From NCBI RefSeq assembly GCF_015350995.1, contig NZ_JADKRW010000009.1, positions 51,393-115,392 of the forward strand: 64,000 nt of DNA. The letters run 5' to 3'. The first letter of the stretch is position 1, and each line of letters starts with the position of its first letter. A model generated the notes under the pieces. That model had not been told where the DNA came from, made no database searches, and worked only from the letters and a program-made list of their open reading frames with translations. This document shows, one piece after another, positions 8,924 through 17,701 of this stretch. This stretch comes from Curtobacterium sp. VKM Ac-1393. Its GTDB lineage: Bacteria > Actinomycetota > Actinomycetes > Actinomycetales > Microbacteriaceae. Made by a program: the position numbers and the translations under genes.

Positions 8924-9904
8924 GTGTCGTACCTCCGCTACACGCTGCTGCGCGTCGCACAGGCCCTCATCGTGATCCTGCTGGCGTACGTGCTCACCTT
9001 CCTGGTGATCAGCGTCCTGCCCGGCGATGCGGTCACGAACTCGTTGCGGGACCCGCAGAGTGGACTGAGCGAGGCCGACATCGCGAAGATCGTGTCGTAC
9101 TACGGACTCGACCAGCCGGTGCTGCTCCAGCTCTGGCTGTCCCTCTCGCGGTTCGTCGTCGGCCAACTCGGGTTCTCGCTGCAGTCGAACCTGCCGGTGT
9201 CCGAGGTCATCGCCGGCTCGGTGCCGTCGACGCTCGTCCTCGCGGGCACGGCGCTGCTCGTCTCGATCGTCTTCGCGGTCGGCATCGCGTACGACTCGCA
9301 ATACGCGCCGGGTGCCTGGTTCCGAAACGCGCTGCGCTCGGTGCCGTCGTTCTTCCTGTCGGTGCCGAACTTCGTGATCGGCCTCGTGCTCATCTCGTGG
9401 TTCGCGTTCCAGCTGCACACCTTCGCGGTGATCGAGCCGGACAGCCCGGTGGCGACGTTCTTCGCGGCCGTCACCCTGGCGATCCCGGTGTCGGCGCCCC
9501 TCGCCGAGGTCCTCATCGCGAACCTCGACCACGAGTCCCGGCAGGAGTACGCGATCGTCGCACGCTCCCGAGGGCTCTCGCAGGCGGACCTGTTCGCCCG
9601 GCACCTGGTGAAACCGTCGCTGCTGCCCGCGGTGACGATGGTGGCACTCGTCGTCGGCGAACTGCTCGGCGGGTCGGTCATCACCGAGACGATCTTCGGC
9701 CGGGACGGCATCGGCGTACTCGTGCAGAAGGCCGTCACCATGCAGGACGTCCCCGTGCTGCAGGCCGTCGTGTCACTGGCCGCGGTGGTCTTCGTGGTCG
9801 TGAACCTGCTCGCCGACCTCGTGTCGCCGTTGCTCGACCCCCGCATCTCGCTGCGGTCGGCGTCGACGAAGGCACGCGCCGCGACGGAGCTGGTGCAGGC
9901 ATGA
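8924..9904 (+). CDS. ABC transporter permease, DppB type
   Basis: 326 residues with about six predicted helices, opening LRYTLLRVAQALIVILLAYV and containing FLVISVLPGDAVTNSLRDP, the conserved early loop of DppB/OppB proteins. The cytoplasmic EAA-type loop around 205-225 reads YAIVARSRGLSQADLFARHL. Late segments include GGSVITETIFGRDGIGVLV. It forms half of the membrane channel with the next gene. It starts with GTG 2 bp after the binding-protein stop and its TGA overlaps the ATG of the second permease (ATGA), so the two are translationally coupled. Confidence 0.93.
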   Translation: MSYLRYTLLRVAQALIVILLAYVLTFLVISVLPGDAVTNSLRDPQSGLSEADIAKIVSYYGLDQPVLLQLWLSLSRFVVGQLGFSLQSNLPVSEVIAGSVPSTLVLAGTALLVSIVFAVGIAYDSQYAPGAWFRNALRSVPSFFLSVPNFVIGLVLISWFAFQLHTFAVIEPDSPVATFFAAVTLAIPVSAPLAEVLIANLDHESRQEYAIVARSRGLSQADLFARHLVKPSLLPAVTMVALVVGELLGGSVITETIFGRDGIGVLVQKAVTMQDVPVLQAVVSLAAVVFVVVNLLADLVSPLLDPRISLRSASTKARAATELVQA

Positions 9905-10767
9905 GCGCGGACCTCACCACCGTCCGGGTGACCACGTCCCCAGCGGTGCGGACGGGGAAGCGCCGTCGGCGCCTGGCCGTCCCGCCGACCGTGCTCCTGT
10001 CGTTCGCGGTGCTCGTGGTCGTGCTGCTGTGGTCGCTCGCGCCGCGGGTGTTCACGGGACAGAGCGCCGTCACCGGCGACACCGCCGCGAAGCTGCAGGC
10101 ACCGTCGACCGCGCACTGGTTTGGCACCGACTACCTCGGCCGCGACCTGTACGCCCGGGTGGTGCACGGCACGGCGTCCTCGGTGACGAGCGCCCTCGTC
10201 GCGGTGGCCATCGGCCTGGTGGTCGGCGGCCTGATCGGGCTGGCCAGCGGGTTCCTCCGCGGCTGGGTCGACGTGCTGCTCGGTCGCGTCGTGGACGTCC
10301 TGCTCGCGATCCCCGGATTCCTGCTGGCCGTCGTGATCGTCAGTTCGCTCGGTTTCCACACGATCAACGCCGCGGTCGCCACGGGCATCTCGGCCGTCGC
10401 AGCCTTCGCCCGGCTCGCCCGCGCGGAGACGCTCAAGGCGCGGGGGGCGACGTTCGTCGAGGCCTCGACCCTCGTCGGCGGCTCCGGTGCGCACGCCCTG
10501 TTCCGGCACGTGCTGCCGAACGCGTACCGGTCGGTGCTCGCGCTGGCCGTGCTCAACATCGGCACATCGATCCTGGTGATCGCGTCGCTCGCCTTCCTCG
10601 GCTACGGCGACGCCCCGCCCGCGTCCGACTGGGGGCTCCTGGTGGCCTCCGGCAAGACGTACCCGACGGCGCCGTGGCTCGTGTACGCCCCGGCCGTCGT
10701 CATCGTCCTCACCGTGCTCTCGGTGAACCGGATCAGCCGTTGGTTGCGGAAGGCAGGTCGGTCATGA
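9901..10767 (+). CDS. ABC transporter permease, DppC type
   Basis: 288 residues. A basic N-terminus (GKRRRRLAVPPTV) is followed by a helix and the DppC family block HWFGTDYLGRDLYARVVHG, then about five more helices. The EAA-type loop is LKARGATFVEASTLVGGSGA. SLAFLGYGDAPPASDWG near the C-terminus is the usual DppC signature. It pairs with the DppB-type permease to form the channel. Its ATG overlaps the previous stop by four bases and its own TGA overlaps the ATPase ATG, so the whole importer is one tightly coupled unit. Confidence 0.93.
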   Translation: MSADLTTVRVTTSPAVRTGKRRRRLAVPPTVLLSFAVLVVVLLWSLAPRVFTGQSAVTGDTAAKLQAPSTAHWFGTDYLGRDLYARVVHGTASSVTSALVAVAIGLVVGGLIGLASGFLRGWVDVLLGRVVDVLLAIPGFLLAVVIVSSLGFHTINAAVATGISAVAAFARLARAETLKARGATFVEASTLVGGSGAHALFRHVLPNAYRSVLALAVLNIGTSILVIASLAFLGYGDAPPASDWGLLVASGKTYPTAPWLVYAPAVVIVLTVLSVNRISRWLRKAGRS

Positions 10768-12380
10768 CGGTCCTGGAGGAACGCTTCCCCTCCGACACGC
10801 TGCTCACGGTGAGCGGGTTGACGGTCGCGTACGGCGGGACCGAGGTCGTCCACGGTGTGGACTTCGCGGTTCGCCGCGGGCGGACCGTCGCTCTGATCGG
10901 CGAGTCCGGGTCCGGTAAGTCGACGATCGCGAAGGCCGTGCTCGGCCTGCTGCCCGCTGAGTCGACCGTCAGCGGAACGGCGGAGTTCGACGGGGACGAC
11001 CTGGTCGCCCTGCCCGACGAGCGCTTCCGCCGCCTGCGCGGGCGCCGGATCGGGTTCATCCCGCAGGACCCGGCGACGGCACTCAACCCGGTGCGGACCA
11101 TCGGGTCGCAGGCCCTCGAGGCCGCGGCGCTCACCGACGCCACCACGACCGAGGAGCGCCGTGCCGCCGTGCTCGCCGTCTTCGAACAGGTCGGACTGAC
11201 CGATCCGGAACGCGTCTGGCGGTCGTACCCGCACGAGCTGTCCGGCGGCATGCTCCAGCGCGTGCTCATCGGGCTCACCGTCCTGCCCGAGCCGGACCTC
11301 GTCGTCGCCGACGAGCCGACGAGCGCGCTCGACGTGACGATCCAGAAGCGGATCCTCGACCTGCTCCAGCAGCTCCGGGCCGAGCGGGACATCAGTCTGC
11401 TGTTCATCACGCACGACCTCGCCGTCGCCGCCGAACGGGCCGACGACCTCGTCGTGCTGCGGGACGGCGTCGTCGAGGAGCGGGGGCCCGCCGCCGAGGT
11501 GTTCCGCGCCCCGCAGTCCGAGTACGCCCGGCTGCTGCGCGCCGACGTGCCCGCGCTCAGCCCGGACCGGTACCGGTCCGGCGACGTCGACCGCACCGAC
11601 GTCGGCCCCGATCACCCCGCGCACATCTCGGTGTCCGGGGTCGCCCGCCACTACGGCCAGGGCGACCGCACCGTCCGGGCCGTCGACGGGGTGTCGTTCG
11701 ACGTCCGCGCCGGGACCACGCACGCGCTCGTCGGTGAGTCCGGTTCCGGCAAGACCACCACCGTCCGGATGCTGCTCGGCCTCGAACGCCCCGACGCCGG
11801 GGTCATCGCCGTCGACGGCGCCGAGCTGCACGGACGCTCGAAGGCGGAGCTGCGCCGTGTCCGCCGGCAGCTGCAGCTCGTCTACCAGAACCCGTTCACG
11901 TCGCTCGACCCGACGTGGCAGGTCCGACGGATCGTCGGCGAACCGCTCGACCGCTTCCGGATCGGCACGCGCGCTTCCCGGGCGACGGCCGTCCGCGAGG
12001 CACTCGAGTCCGTCGGCCTGGACGAACGGTACCTGCGCCGCCGCCCCACCGACCTGTCCGGTGGGCAACGGCAGCGGGTCGCGATCGCCCGTGCCCTCGT
12101 GCTCCGGCCCGAGGTGGTCGTGCTCGACGAACCGACGAGTGCGCTCGACGTCACCGTGCAGGCCGGGATCATCGGGCTGCTCACACGTCTGCAGCGGGAA
12201 CTCGGGCTGACCTACCTGTTCGTCTCCCACGACCTTGCGCTCGTCCGGCAGGTCGCGGACACCGTCACGGTGCTGCGGCACGGCCGGGTCGTCGAGTCTG
12301 GGGCGGTCGAGCAGGTGTTCCACGACCCGCAGCACGAGTACACGCGCACCCTGCTCGACGCCGTCCCGGCAGCCAGCTGA
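10764..12380 (+). CDS. Fused double ABC ATPase (DppD-DppF type)
   Basis: 538 residues holding two complete nucleotide-binding domains. Domain 1, about residues 12-255, has Walker A GESGSGKST (46-54), LSGGMLQRVLIG and Walker B VVADEPTSALDV. Domain 2, about 280-538, has GESGSGKTT, LSGGQRQRVAIARA and VVLDEPTSALDV. Both carry the H-loop (FITHDLAV; FVSHDLAL). In many bacteria DppD and DppF are separate genes. Here they are one polypeptide, a known arrangement in actinobacteria and rhizobia. It drives the importer encoded upstream. A longer upstream in-frame extension is antisense-like sequence inside the permease gene and is not counted. Confidence 0.95.
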   Translation: MTVLEERFPSDTLLTVSGLTVAYGGTEVVHGVDFAVRRGRTVALIGESGSGKSTIAKAVLGLLPAESTVSGTAEFDGDDLVALPDERFRRLRGRRIGFIPQDPATALNPVRTIGSQALEAAALTDATTTEERRAAVLAVFEQVGLTDPERVWRSYPHELSGGMLQRVLIGLTVLPEPDLVVADEPTSALDVTIQKRILDLLQQLRAERDISLLFITHDLAVAAERADDLVVLRDGVVEERGPAAEVFRAPQSEYARLLRADVPALSPDRYRSGDVDRTDVGPDHPAHISVSGVARHYGQGDRTVRAVDGVSFDVRAGTTHALVGESGSGKTTTVRMLLGLERPDAGVIAVDGAELHGRSKAELRRVRRQLQLVYQNPFTSLDPTWQVRRIVGEPLDRFRIGTRASRATAVREALESVGLDERYLRRRPTDLSGGQRQRVAIARALVLRPEVVVLDEPTSALDVTVQAGIIGLLTRLQRELGLTYLFVSHDLALVRQVADTVTVLRHGRVVESGAVEQVFHDPQHEYTRTLLDAVPAAS

Positions 12381-12390
12381 AGGAGAAGCC

Positions 12391-13605
12391 ATGACGATCA
12401 TCACCGCCCACGCGAAGCCGTCCCTCATCCGGGCGTTCACCGCGCCGAAGGGGTTCGGCGACCAGACGCTGCGCGACCCGCGGCCCGACGCGATCGAGCT
12501 GCTCGGCGGCATCCCCGACCCGGGTGTGCTGCCCGCGGCCGAGCTCGCCGAGGCCACCGCGCGCGTCCTGTCCCGTCCCGGCCTGCCCGCACTGCAGTAC
12601 TCACGGACCGCCGGCATCTCACCGATCCGCGAGTGGATCGCCGCGCGCGAAGGCGTCCCCGTCGACCGGATCGTGATCACGAACGGCGGGTTCCACGGCC
12701 TCGCCCTGACGATCCAGGTCGTCCTCGAGCGCGGTGACCTCGTCGCGGTCGACAACCCGGTGTTCCCGCTGTTCCTCCGTGGGCTGGAACTGTCCGACGC
12801 CACGACCCTGCCGATCCCGGTGGGTCCGGACGGACTCGACCTCGACGCCCTCGAACGCGCGCTGGCGGCGGGTGCCCGACCCCGTGCCCTCTACACGGTG
12901 CCCGACTTCCACAACCCGACGCAGGGCACGCTGCCGGCCGTCGGGCGGGAGCGCCTCGTCGCCCTCGCCGAGCGGTACGACTTCGTGGTGTTCGCCGACA
13001 ACCCCTACCGCGAGCTCTGGTACGGCGACGGCCCCGAACCCGTCGACGCCTTCAACCACTCCGAGCACGTCGTGCACGTCAACACGTTTACGAAGACGCT
13101 CGGCCCCGGGCTCCGGATGGGGTGGATCGTCGTGCCGGAGCGCTTCGTCGGCGACGTCGTGGCGCTCCGGAGCCGGCAGGACTCGCACAGCTCGACCTTC
13201 GTGCAAGCGGTCATCGGCGAACTCGTAACAGCGGACGACGCGCTGTTCGACCGCACCCTCGACCGTGCTCGTGCGCTGTACCGATCCCGGGCCGAGACCC
13301 TCGCCGCGGCGCTGGCGACGGCAGCGCCGGGCGTGTTCGACGTGACCGTGCCCGGCGGGGGCCTGTTCCTCTGGCCGCGGATCATCGACGACCGAATCGA
13401 CCCCGACGGCCTCGCAGCCGCGGCCAGCGCCGAGGGCGTCGAGTACCAGCGCGGCGGGTTCTTCCCGTCTGGGCCGGGCACCGACACCGGCCGGCACCTC
13501 CGGCTGGCGTACGGCGACACCGACAGAACCCAGCTGCTTGAGGCAGCAACCCGGCTCGGCCGCGCCGCGGAACGACTTCGATCTGGAGGAAACTCGATCG
13601 CGTAG
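12391..13605 (+). CDS. PLP-dependent aminotransferase (MocR-like/2-aminoadipate type)
   Basis: 404 residues, fold-type I. Recognisable blocks are LLGGIPDPGVLPAAELAEA near residue 30, ALQYSRTAGISPIREWIAAR (typical of the LysN/MocR aminotransferase group), VPDFHNPTQGT (the PLP-contact NPTG-like block), VFADNPYRELWYG, and the Schiff-base lysine in NTFTKTLGPGLRMGW. There is no N-terminal GntR domain, so it is an enzyme and not a MocR regulator. It lies 10 bp after the ABC ATPase with AGGAG, so it is the last gene of the operon. The set FAD dehydrogenase + importer + aminotransferase points to use of an amino acid or amino-acid conjugate. Confidence 0.92.
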   Translation: MTIITAHAKPSLIRAFTAPKGFGDQTLRDPRPDAIELLGGIPDPGVLPAAELAEATARVLSRPGLPALQYSRTAGISPIREWIAAREGVPVDRIVITNGGFHGLALTIQVVLERGDLVAVDNPVFPLFLRGLELSDATTLPIPVGPDGLDLDALERALAAGARPRALYTVPDFHNPTQGTLPAVGRERLVALAERYDFVVFADNPYRELWYGDGPEPVDAFNHSEHVVHVNTFTKTLGPGLRMGWIVVPERFVGDVVALRSRQDSHSSTFVQAVIGELVTADDALFDRTLDRARALYRSRAETLAAALATAAPGVFDVTVPGGGLFLWPRIIDDRIDPDGLAAAASAEGVEYQRGGFFPSGPGTDTGRHLRLAYGDTDRTQLLEAATRLGRAAERLRSGGNSIA

Positions 13606-13744
13606 CCCAAACATCGACGCCCAGCCACCCGATCCTCAGCACCACGACATGAGCGGCGCTGGTCAGCGGTACAGGACGAACGACGTGTTCGAGGACGAGT
13701 CGGGATCGTGCGCAGCGACCACAGTTCGCGCTCCAGATCCCGTC

Positions 13745-13816
13745 GCCCTCGCCCTCGCCCTCGCCCTCGCCCTCGCCCTCGCCCTCGCCCTCGCCCTCGC
13801 CCTCGCCCTCGCCCTC
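13745..13816. repeat. (GCCCTC)12 hexanucleotide tandem repeat
   Basis: Twelve perfect copies of GCCCTC lie head to tail in the non-coding gap after the aminotransferase and directly beside the IS30 remnant. On the minus strand the repeat would read Gly-Glu repeats in one frame and on the plus strand Ala-Leu, but neither frame belongs to a supported gene. Perfect hexamer arrays of this length are prone to slippage, so copy number may vary between isolates. Confidence 0.95.
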
Positions 13817-13833
13817 GAGCAGGTGCGCACGAT

Positions 13834-14150
13834 AGCCGATCGGTGGTTTCAAGAAGTCGTTGCGACAAATGGTTGTGTCGAATCGTAGAGTAACCGCTCG
13901 AACGCTCCTGCAGGGGTCCGGCAGCCCAGGACCTTGCGGGGTCGTTCGTTGGGCTCGGCGGACTTCGGCAAGTACTGCCGGAGCAACCCGCTGGTGTTCT
14001 CGTTCGAGCAGCGCTGCTCGGGTTTGTGCGAGTCGCAGACGTAGATCGCGAGATCCGTGGCGAGGGTAATGTCTTTGTGCCGGGCAAGCTCCGTGCCCTT
14101 GTCCCACGTCAACGACCGGCTCAGATGCTCGGCAAGCGTCCTGATGGGGC
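13834..14150 (-). mobile_element. Degenerate IS30-family element (transposase 3' end and terminus)
   Basis: The minus-strand frame contains LTWDKGTELARHKDITLATD, IYVCDSHKPEQRCSNENTSG and LLRQYLPKSA, then ERPRKVLGCRTPAGAFERLL and VATTS before the stop at 13849. This is the C-terminal catalytic part of an IS30 transposase; the final Glu of the DDE triad (SNENTSG) is still there. About 25 residues are missing between LPKSA and ERPRKVLG, and the N-terminal two thirds are gone. The terminal sequence AGCCGATCGGTGGTTTCAAG (13834-13853) matches the end of the copy at the right edge of the window. Non-functional. Confidence 0.85.
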
Positions 14151-14392
14151 CCGCACGGTGAACCGCCCGGCAACGGAGATCACGAGTCGCAGGTCGGGAA
14201 AGGCTTAGGTGTTGCACCGCAACCCCGCCACAGCCTGCGACCGTATCTCGTGCACGCAGAGTTCGCAGATCACTGGCCGCACGCAATCGCTGCTCCATCA
14301 GCCCGAAGAACATCGAGCCGGAGACGTCTGCAGCGACGGCCATCGAACGACAGGCTTAACGACGTGACCGAGCCGCCCGTTACTCTGTCTCC

Positions 14393-15565
14393 GTGTCAGA
14401 GCCGCGCCGTAGTCCGGGGAACCAAGCTTCACTGCGTGAAGCCAACCGGGGCCGGGTCGTCAGCGCGGTCAAGCGCCACGGCGGCCTGACACAGGTCGAG
14501 CTCGCCGGCGTCACGGGCCTGTCGCCCGCGACCGTCTCGAACATCGTCAAGGAACTCGTCGTGACCGGTACCCTGCACGCGACGCCGAGTACCTCGAGCG
14601 GACGCCGGGCGCTCCGCGTGACCCTGCCGCACGGCCTCGGGCTCGTCGCCGGCGTGCACGTCTCGCCGCGACACCTGCGGCTCGCACTGTCCGACCTGAA
14701 CGGCACGGTCCTGGCCGAACGCCACATGCCGCTGGCCCGCGATCACCGCGCGGACGCCGAGCTCGACAAGACCGCGCTGCTCGTCATGGACATGGCGGAG
14801 TCCATCGAGTCCACGATGGACGAGGTGCTGTCCGTCGGCCTGGCCGTGGCCGCCCCGATCGACGCGCGGACCGGGATGACGGCGCGCGGCGGGATCCTGC
14901 GCGGCTGGGACGGCATCGCCCTGGGCGACTCGCTCGCCCGACGTCTGGACAAGCCCGTCCAGGTCGACAACTCGGCGAACCTCGCCGCACTGGCCGAACA
15001 CCGCAGCGGAGCGGCACGCGGCCGCGCCACCGTCGTGACGCTCGACGTCGGCAACGGCATCGGCGCCGGGCTCCTGCTGGACGGTCGACTGTTCCGCGGG
15101 CACCACGGCGTCGCCGGCGAGTTCGGGCACACCCCCGTCCTGCCGAACGGCCCCCTGTGCCGGTGCGGGAACCGGGGGTGCCTCGAGGCGATCGCCGGCG
15201 CGCCCGCCGTGCTCGAGGGCGTCCGCGACGAACTGGGGACACTGAAGCTGGCAGACCTCGTCCTGCGGGCGATGGGCGGTGACCAGGTATGCATGCGCGC
15301 CGTGGCCGACGCCGGGCGCGCGATCGGTTCGGCGGCGGTGGGCCTGTGCAACGTCCTCGACCCCGAACGGGTGGTGATCACGGGAGAGTTCGCACGTGCC
15401 GGGGAACTCCTGCTCGGCCCGATGCGACACGCCCTCGAGTCATCGCTCATCATCGACGTCGACGGCACACCGGACGTGGTGCAGGGACAGCTCGGCGAGA
15501 AGGCCTCGGTGACCGGAGCGCTGGCCCTGGCGATCGAAGCCGTCGACGTGACGCGCGCACGCTAG
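14393..15565 (+). CDS. ROK family transcriptional regulator (XylR/NagC type)
   Basis: 390 residues. The N-terminal winged helix-turn-helix (about 15-75) reads NRGRVVSAVKRHGGLTQVEL then LSPATVSNIVKELVVTG. The ROK domain (about 85-385) has the sugar/phosphate motif TLDVGNGIGAGLLLDGRLFRG, GVAGEFGHTPVL, and the zinc-binding CRCGNRGCLE. It would sense a sugar and control the xylose-type ABC operon that begins 129 bp downstream. It starts at GTG 14393; no strong Shine-Dalgarno is visible, so it may be leaderless. The upstream side is the IS30 remnant. Confidence 0.93.
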   Translation: MSEPRRSPGNQASLREANRGRVVSAVKRHGGLTQVELAGVTGLSPATVSNIVKELVVTGTLHATPSTSSGRRALRVTLPHGLGLVAGVHVSPRHLRLALSDLNGTVLAERHMPLARDHRADAELDKTALLVMDMAESIESTMDEVLSVGLAVAAPIDARTGMTARGGILRGWDGIALGDSLARRLDKPVQVDNSANLAALAEHRSGAARGRATVVTLDVGNGIGAGLLLDGRLFRGHHGVAGEFGHTPVLPNGPLCRCGNRGCLEAIAGAPAVLEGVRDELGTLKLADLVLRAMGGDQVCMRAVADAGRAIGSAAVGLCNVLDPERVVITGEFARAGELLLGPMRHALESSLIIDVDGTPDVVQGQLGEKASVTGALALAIEAVDVTRAR

Positions 15566-15579
15566 CGGGAGCGCTCCGG
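15566..15579. promoter_or_regulatory. GGAGCGCTCC palindrome, LacI-type operator candidate
   Basis: The perfect 10-bp palindrome GGAGCGCTCC (15568-15577) lies in the 129-bp gap between the ROK gene and the sugar-binding lipoprotein gene. It is the core of the well-known CebR/CelR (LacI family) operator TGGGAGCGCTCCCA, with one flank slightly off. No LacI gene is in the window, so a regulator encoded elsewhere would have to act here. It may simply be chance in GC-rich DNA. Confidence 0.45.
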
Positions 15580-15694
15580 ATAACATTTTCGTCACAGCGC
15601 GCGACCCTTGCGTTCAACTCTTGCAGCCAAGAACGCTCGCTGTCACACTCAGGGCACCGCCGATGTGGGCGGTCCACTGTTGGAGGACGTTTCA

Positions 15695-16810
15695 ATGAAG
15701 AAATCCACCACACGAGCGATGCTGGGCGTCAGCGCCCTGCTGCTCGCGATCACCACCCTGGCGGGCTGTTCCAACGGCTCCGATGCGGCGACCGGATCCG
15801 GCGGAGGCAGCGGTGACGCGTCGAAGGCCAAGATCGGCCTCCTCCTGCCTGACTCCGTCACCGCCCGTTACGCCAGCGCCGACCGTCCACTGTTCACCGC
15901 CGAGGTGAAGAAGCAGTGCAGCGGCTGCTCCGTCATCTACGCGAACGCCGACGGCGACGCGTCGAAGCAGCTGCAGCAGGCCCAGTCGATGCTCACGCAG
16001 GGCGTCAAGGTCCTGGTCCTCGACCCGTTCGACGGCGAGGCCGCTGCCTCCATCGTCCAGCAGGCCAAGGCCAAGAAGGTCCCGGTCATCTCCTACGACC
16101 GGCTCATCAACAGCCCCGACCTGAGCTACTACATCTCCTTCGACAACGAGAAGGTCGGCGAGCTGCAGGGGCAGGCCCTCGTCGACGCACTCAAGGCGAA
16201 GAAGGTGCCGTCGGGCTCGGGCATCATCATGGTCAACGGTTCCCCGACCGACAACAACGCGTCGCAGTTCAAGAAGGGCGCACACTCGGTCATCGACTCG
16301 AGCGGCTACAAGGTGCTCGCCGAGTACGACACCCCCGGATGGGACCCCGCCAAGGCGCAGGACTGGGCTGCCGGCCAGATCAGCAAGCTCGGCAAGGACA
16401 AGATCACCGGCGTCTACGCGGCGAACGACGACACCGGCGGCGGCGTCATCGCCGCGCTGAAGTCGGCCGGCGTCACCGAGCTCCCGCCCGTCACCGGGCA
16501 GGACGCCTCACTCGCGGGCATCCAGCGGATCCTCGCCGGTGAGCAGTACATGACCGTCTATAAGGCCTTCAAGCCCGAGGCCTCGAAGGCCGCCGACCTC
16601 GCGATCCAGTTCGCGAAGGGCGAGACCCCGAAGGGCGACACGACCGTCGACACCGCAGGGGGCGCCAGCGTCCAGTCGACGCTGCTCGAACCGGTCGCCG
16701 TGACCACCGACAACGTCGAGTCGACGGTGGTCAAGGACGGCCTGTACAAGGTGTCGCAGATCTGCACCTCGCAGTACGCGTCCGCCTGCGACAGCGCCGG
16801 CATCAAGTAG
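15695..16810 (+). CDS. Sugar ABC transporter substrate-binding lipoprotein (XylF-like)
   Basis: 371 residues. The signal peptide ends in a lipobox, TTLAGC at Cys25. The mature protein is a periplasmic-binding protein type 1 (XylF/ChvE-like): KIGLLLPDSVTARYASADR, then VLVLDPFDGEAAASIVQQAK, VPVISYDRLINSPDLSYYIS, VNGSPTDNNASQFKKGA and VYAANDDTGGGVIAALKSAG. These blocks are close to those of D-xylose-binding proteins. GGAGG lies nine bases before the ATG at 15695. It delivers an aldose, probably a pentose, to the ATPase and permease encoded next. The last 20 residues carry two cysteines. Confidence 0.94.
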   Translation: MKKSTTRAMLGVSALLLAITTLAGCSNGSDAATGSGGGSGDASKAKIGLLLPDSVTARYASADRPLFTAEVKKQCSGCSVIYANADGDASKQLQQAQSMLTQGVKVLVLDPFDGEAAASIVQQAKAKKVPVISYDRLINSPDLSYYISFDNEKVGELQGQALVDALKAKKVPSGSGIIMVNGSPTDNNASQFKKGAHSVIDSSGYKVLAEYDTPGWDPAKAQDWAAGQISKLGKDKITGVYAANDDTGGGVIAALKSAGVTELPPVTGQDASLAGIQRILAGEQYMTVYKAFKPEASKAADLAIQFAKGETPKGDTTVDTAGGASVQSTLLEPVAVTTDNVESTVVKDGLYKVSQICTSQYASACDSAGIK

Positions 16811-16822
16811 GTCAGACCCCCT

Positions 16823-16853
16823 GCCCGCCCGGTCCGACCAGGACCGGGCGGGC
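16823..16853 (+). terminator. Intra-operon hairpin (partial terminator)
   Basis: A perfect 13-bp stem GCCCGCCCGGTCC / GGACCGGGCGGGC with a 5-base loop lies between the binding-protein gene and the ATPase gene. No U-run follows. Such hairpins after binding-protein genes usually protect or attenuate the message, so that the binding protein is made in excess over the membrane parts. Confidence 0.7.
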
Positions 16854-16876
16854 CTCACCGATCGAGGACGACACCC

Positions 16877-17701
16877 GTGAGCACGACACCCGTGAGCAAC
16901 GCGTCACAAGCAGCACCCTCCTCCGCCGAGCCGGTGATGTCCCTGCGCGGGATCACCAAGCGGTTCGGCGCCGTCCAGGCCCTCAGCGACATCGACTTCG
17001 ACGTCTACCCGGGCGAGGTCGTCGCCATCGTCGGCGACAACGGCGCCGGCAAATCGACGTTCGTGAAGATCCTCGCCGGGGTCTACACCCCGGACGGCGG
17101 CACGATCACCTTCGGCGGCGACGAGGTCACCGTCCCCGATCCCGCAGCGGCCCAGACCCTCGGCATCGCCACCGTCTTCCAGGACCTCGCCCTCGCCGAC
17201 AACCTCGACGTGGTCTCGAACCTGTTCCTCGGCCGCGAGATCGCCCACCCCTTCCTCGACGAAGAGGAGATGGAGCGCCGCTCGTGGGAGCTCCTCCAGC
17301 AGCTCGCCGCACGGATCCCGTCCGTACGGATCCCCATCGCATCGCTGTCCGGTGGGCAGCGACAGACCGTCGCGATCGCCCGCTCCCTGATCGGCGACCC
17401 GCAAGTGGTCGTCCTCGACGAACCCACCGCCGCACTCGGTGTCGCGCAGACCGCCGAGGTCCTCAACCTCGTCGAACGCCTGCGCGAGCGCGGCCTCGGC
17501 GTCGTGCTCATCAGCCACAACCTCGCGGACGTGCAGGCCGTCGCCGACCGGGTCGCGGTCCTGCGGCTCGGCCGCAACAACGGCACCTTCCGCATCGACG
17601 ACGTCTCCTACGAGGAGATCATCGCGGCCATCACCGGTGCCACCGACAACGCCGTCACGCGTCGCGCCGCCGCCCGGACCGAGCAGGAGACCTCCGCATG
17701 A
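16877..17701 (+). CDS. Sugar ABC transporter ATP-binding protein (single domain, XylG-like)
   Basis: 274 residues with one nucleotide-binding domain: Walker A VGDNGAGKST (near residue 54), signature LSGGQRQTVAIAR and Walker B VVLDEPTAAL, then the H-loop LISHNL. It is unlike the classical XylG/RbsA proteins, which fuse two such domains in about 500 residues. Here only one is present, so the active transporter would need two copies of this subunit. It follows the binding-protein gene after a hairpin and its TGA overlaps the permease ATG (ATGA). A GTG at 16892 is an alternative start. Confidence 0.93.
   Translation: MSTTPVSNASQAAPSSAEPVMSLRGITKRFGAVQALSDIDFDVYPGEVVAIVGDNGAGKSTFVKILAGVYTPDGGTITFGGDEVTVPDPAAAQTLGIATVFQDLALADNLDVVSNLFLGREIAHPFLDEEEMERRSWELLQQLAARIPSVRIPIASLSGGQRQTVAIARSLIGDPQVVVLDEPTAALGVAQTAEVLNLVERLRERGLGVVLISHNLADVQAVADRVAVLRLGRNNGTFRIDDVSYEEIIAAITGATDNAVTRRAAARTEQETSA

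Noticed and set aside
13742..13890. Reading the hexamer array as a Gly-Glu or Ala-Leu/Pro-Arg repeat protein
   Set aside because: The frames have no start signal, run into the IS30 remnant and are only the translation of a simple repeat.
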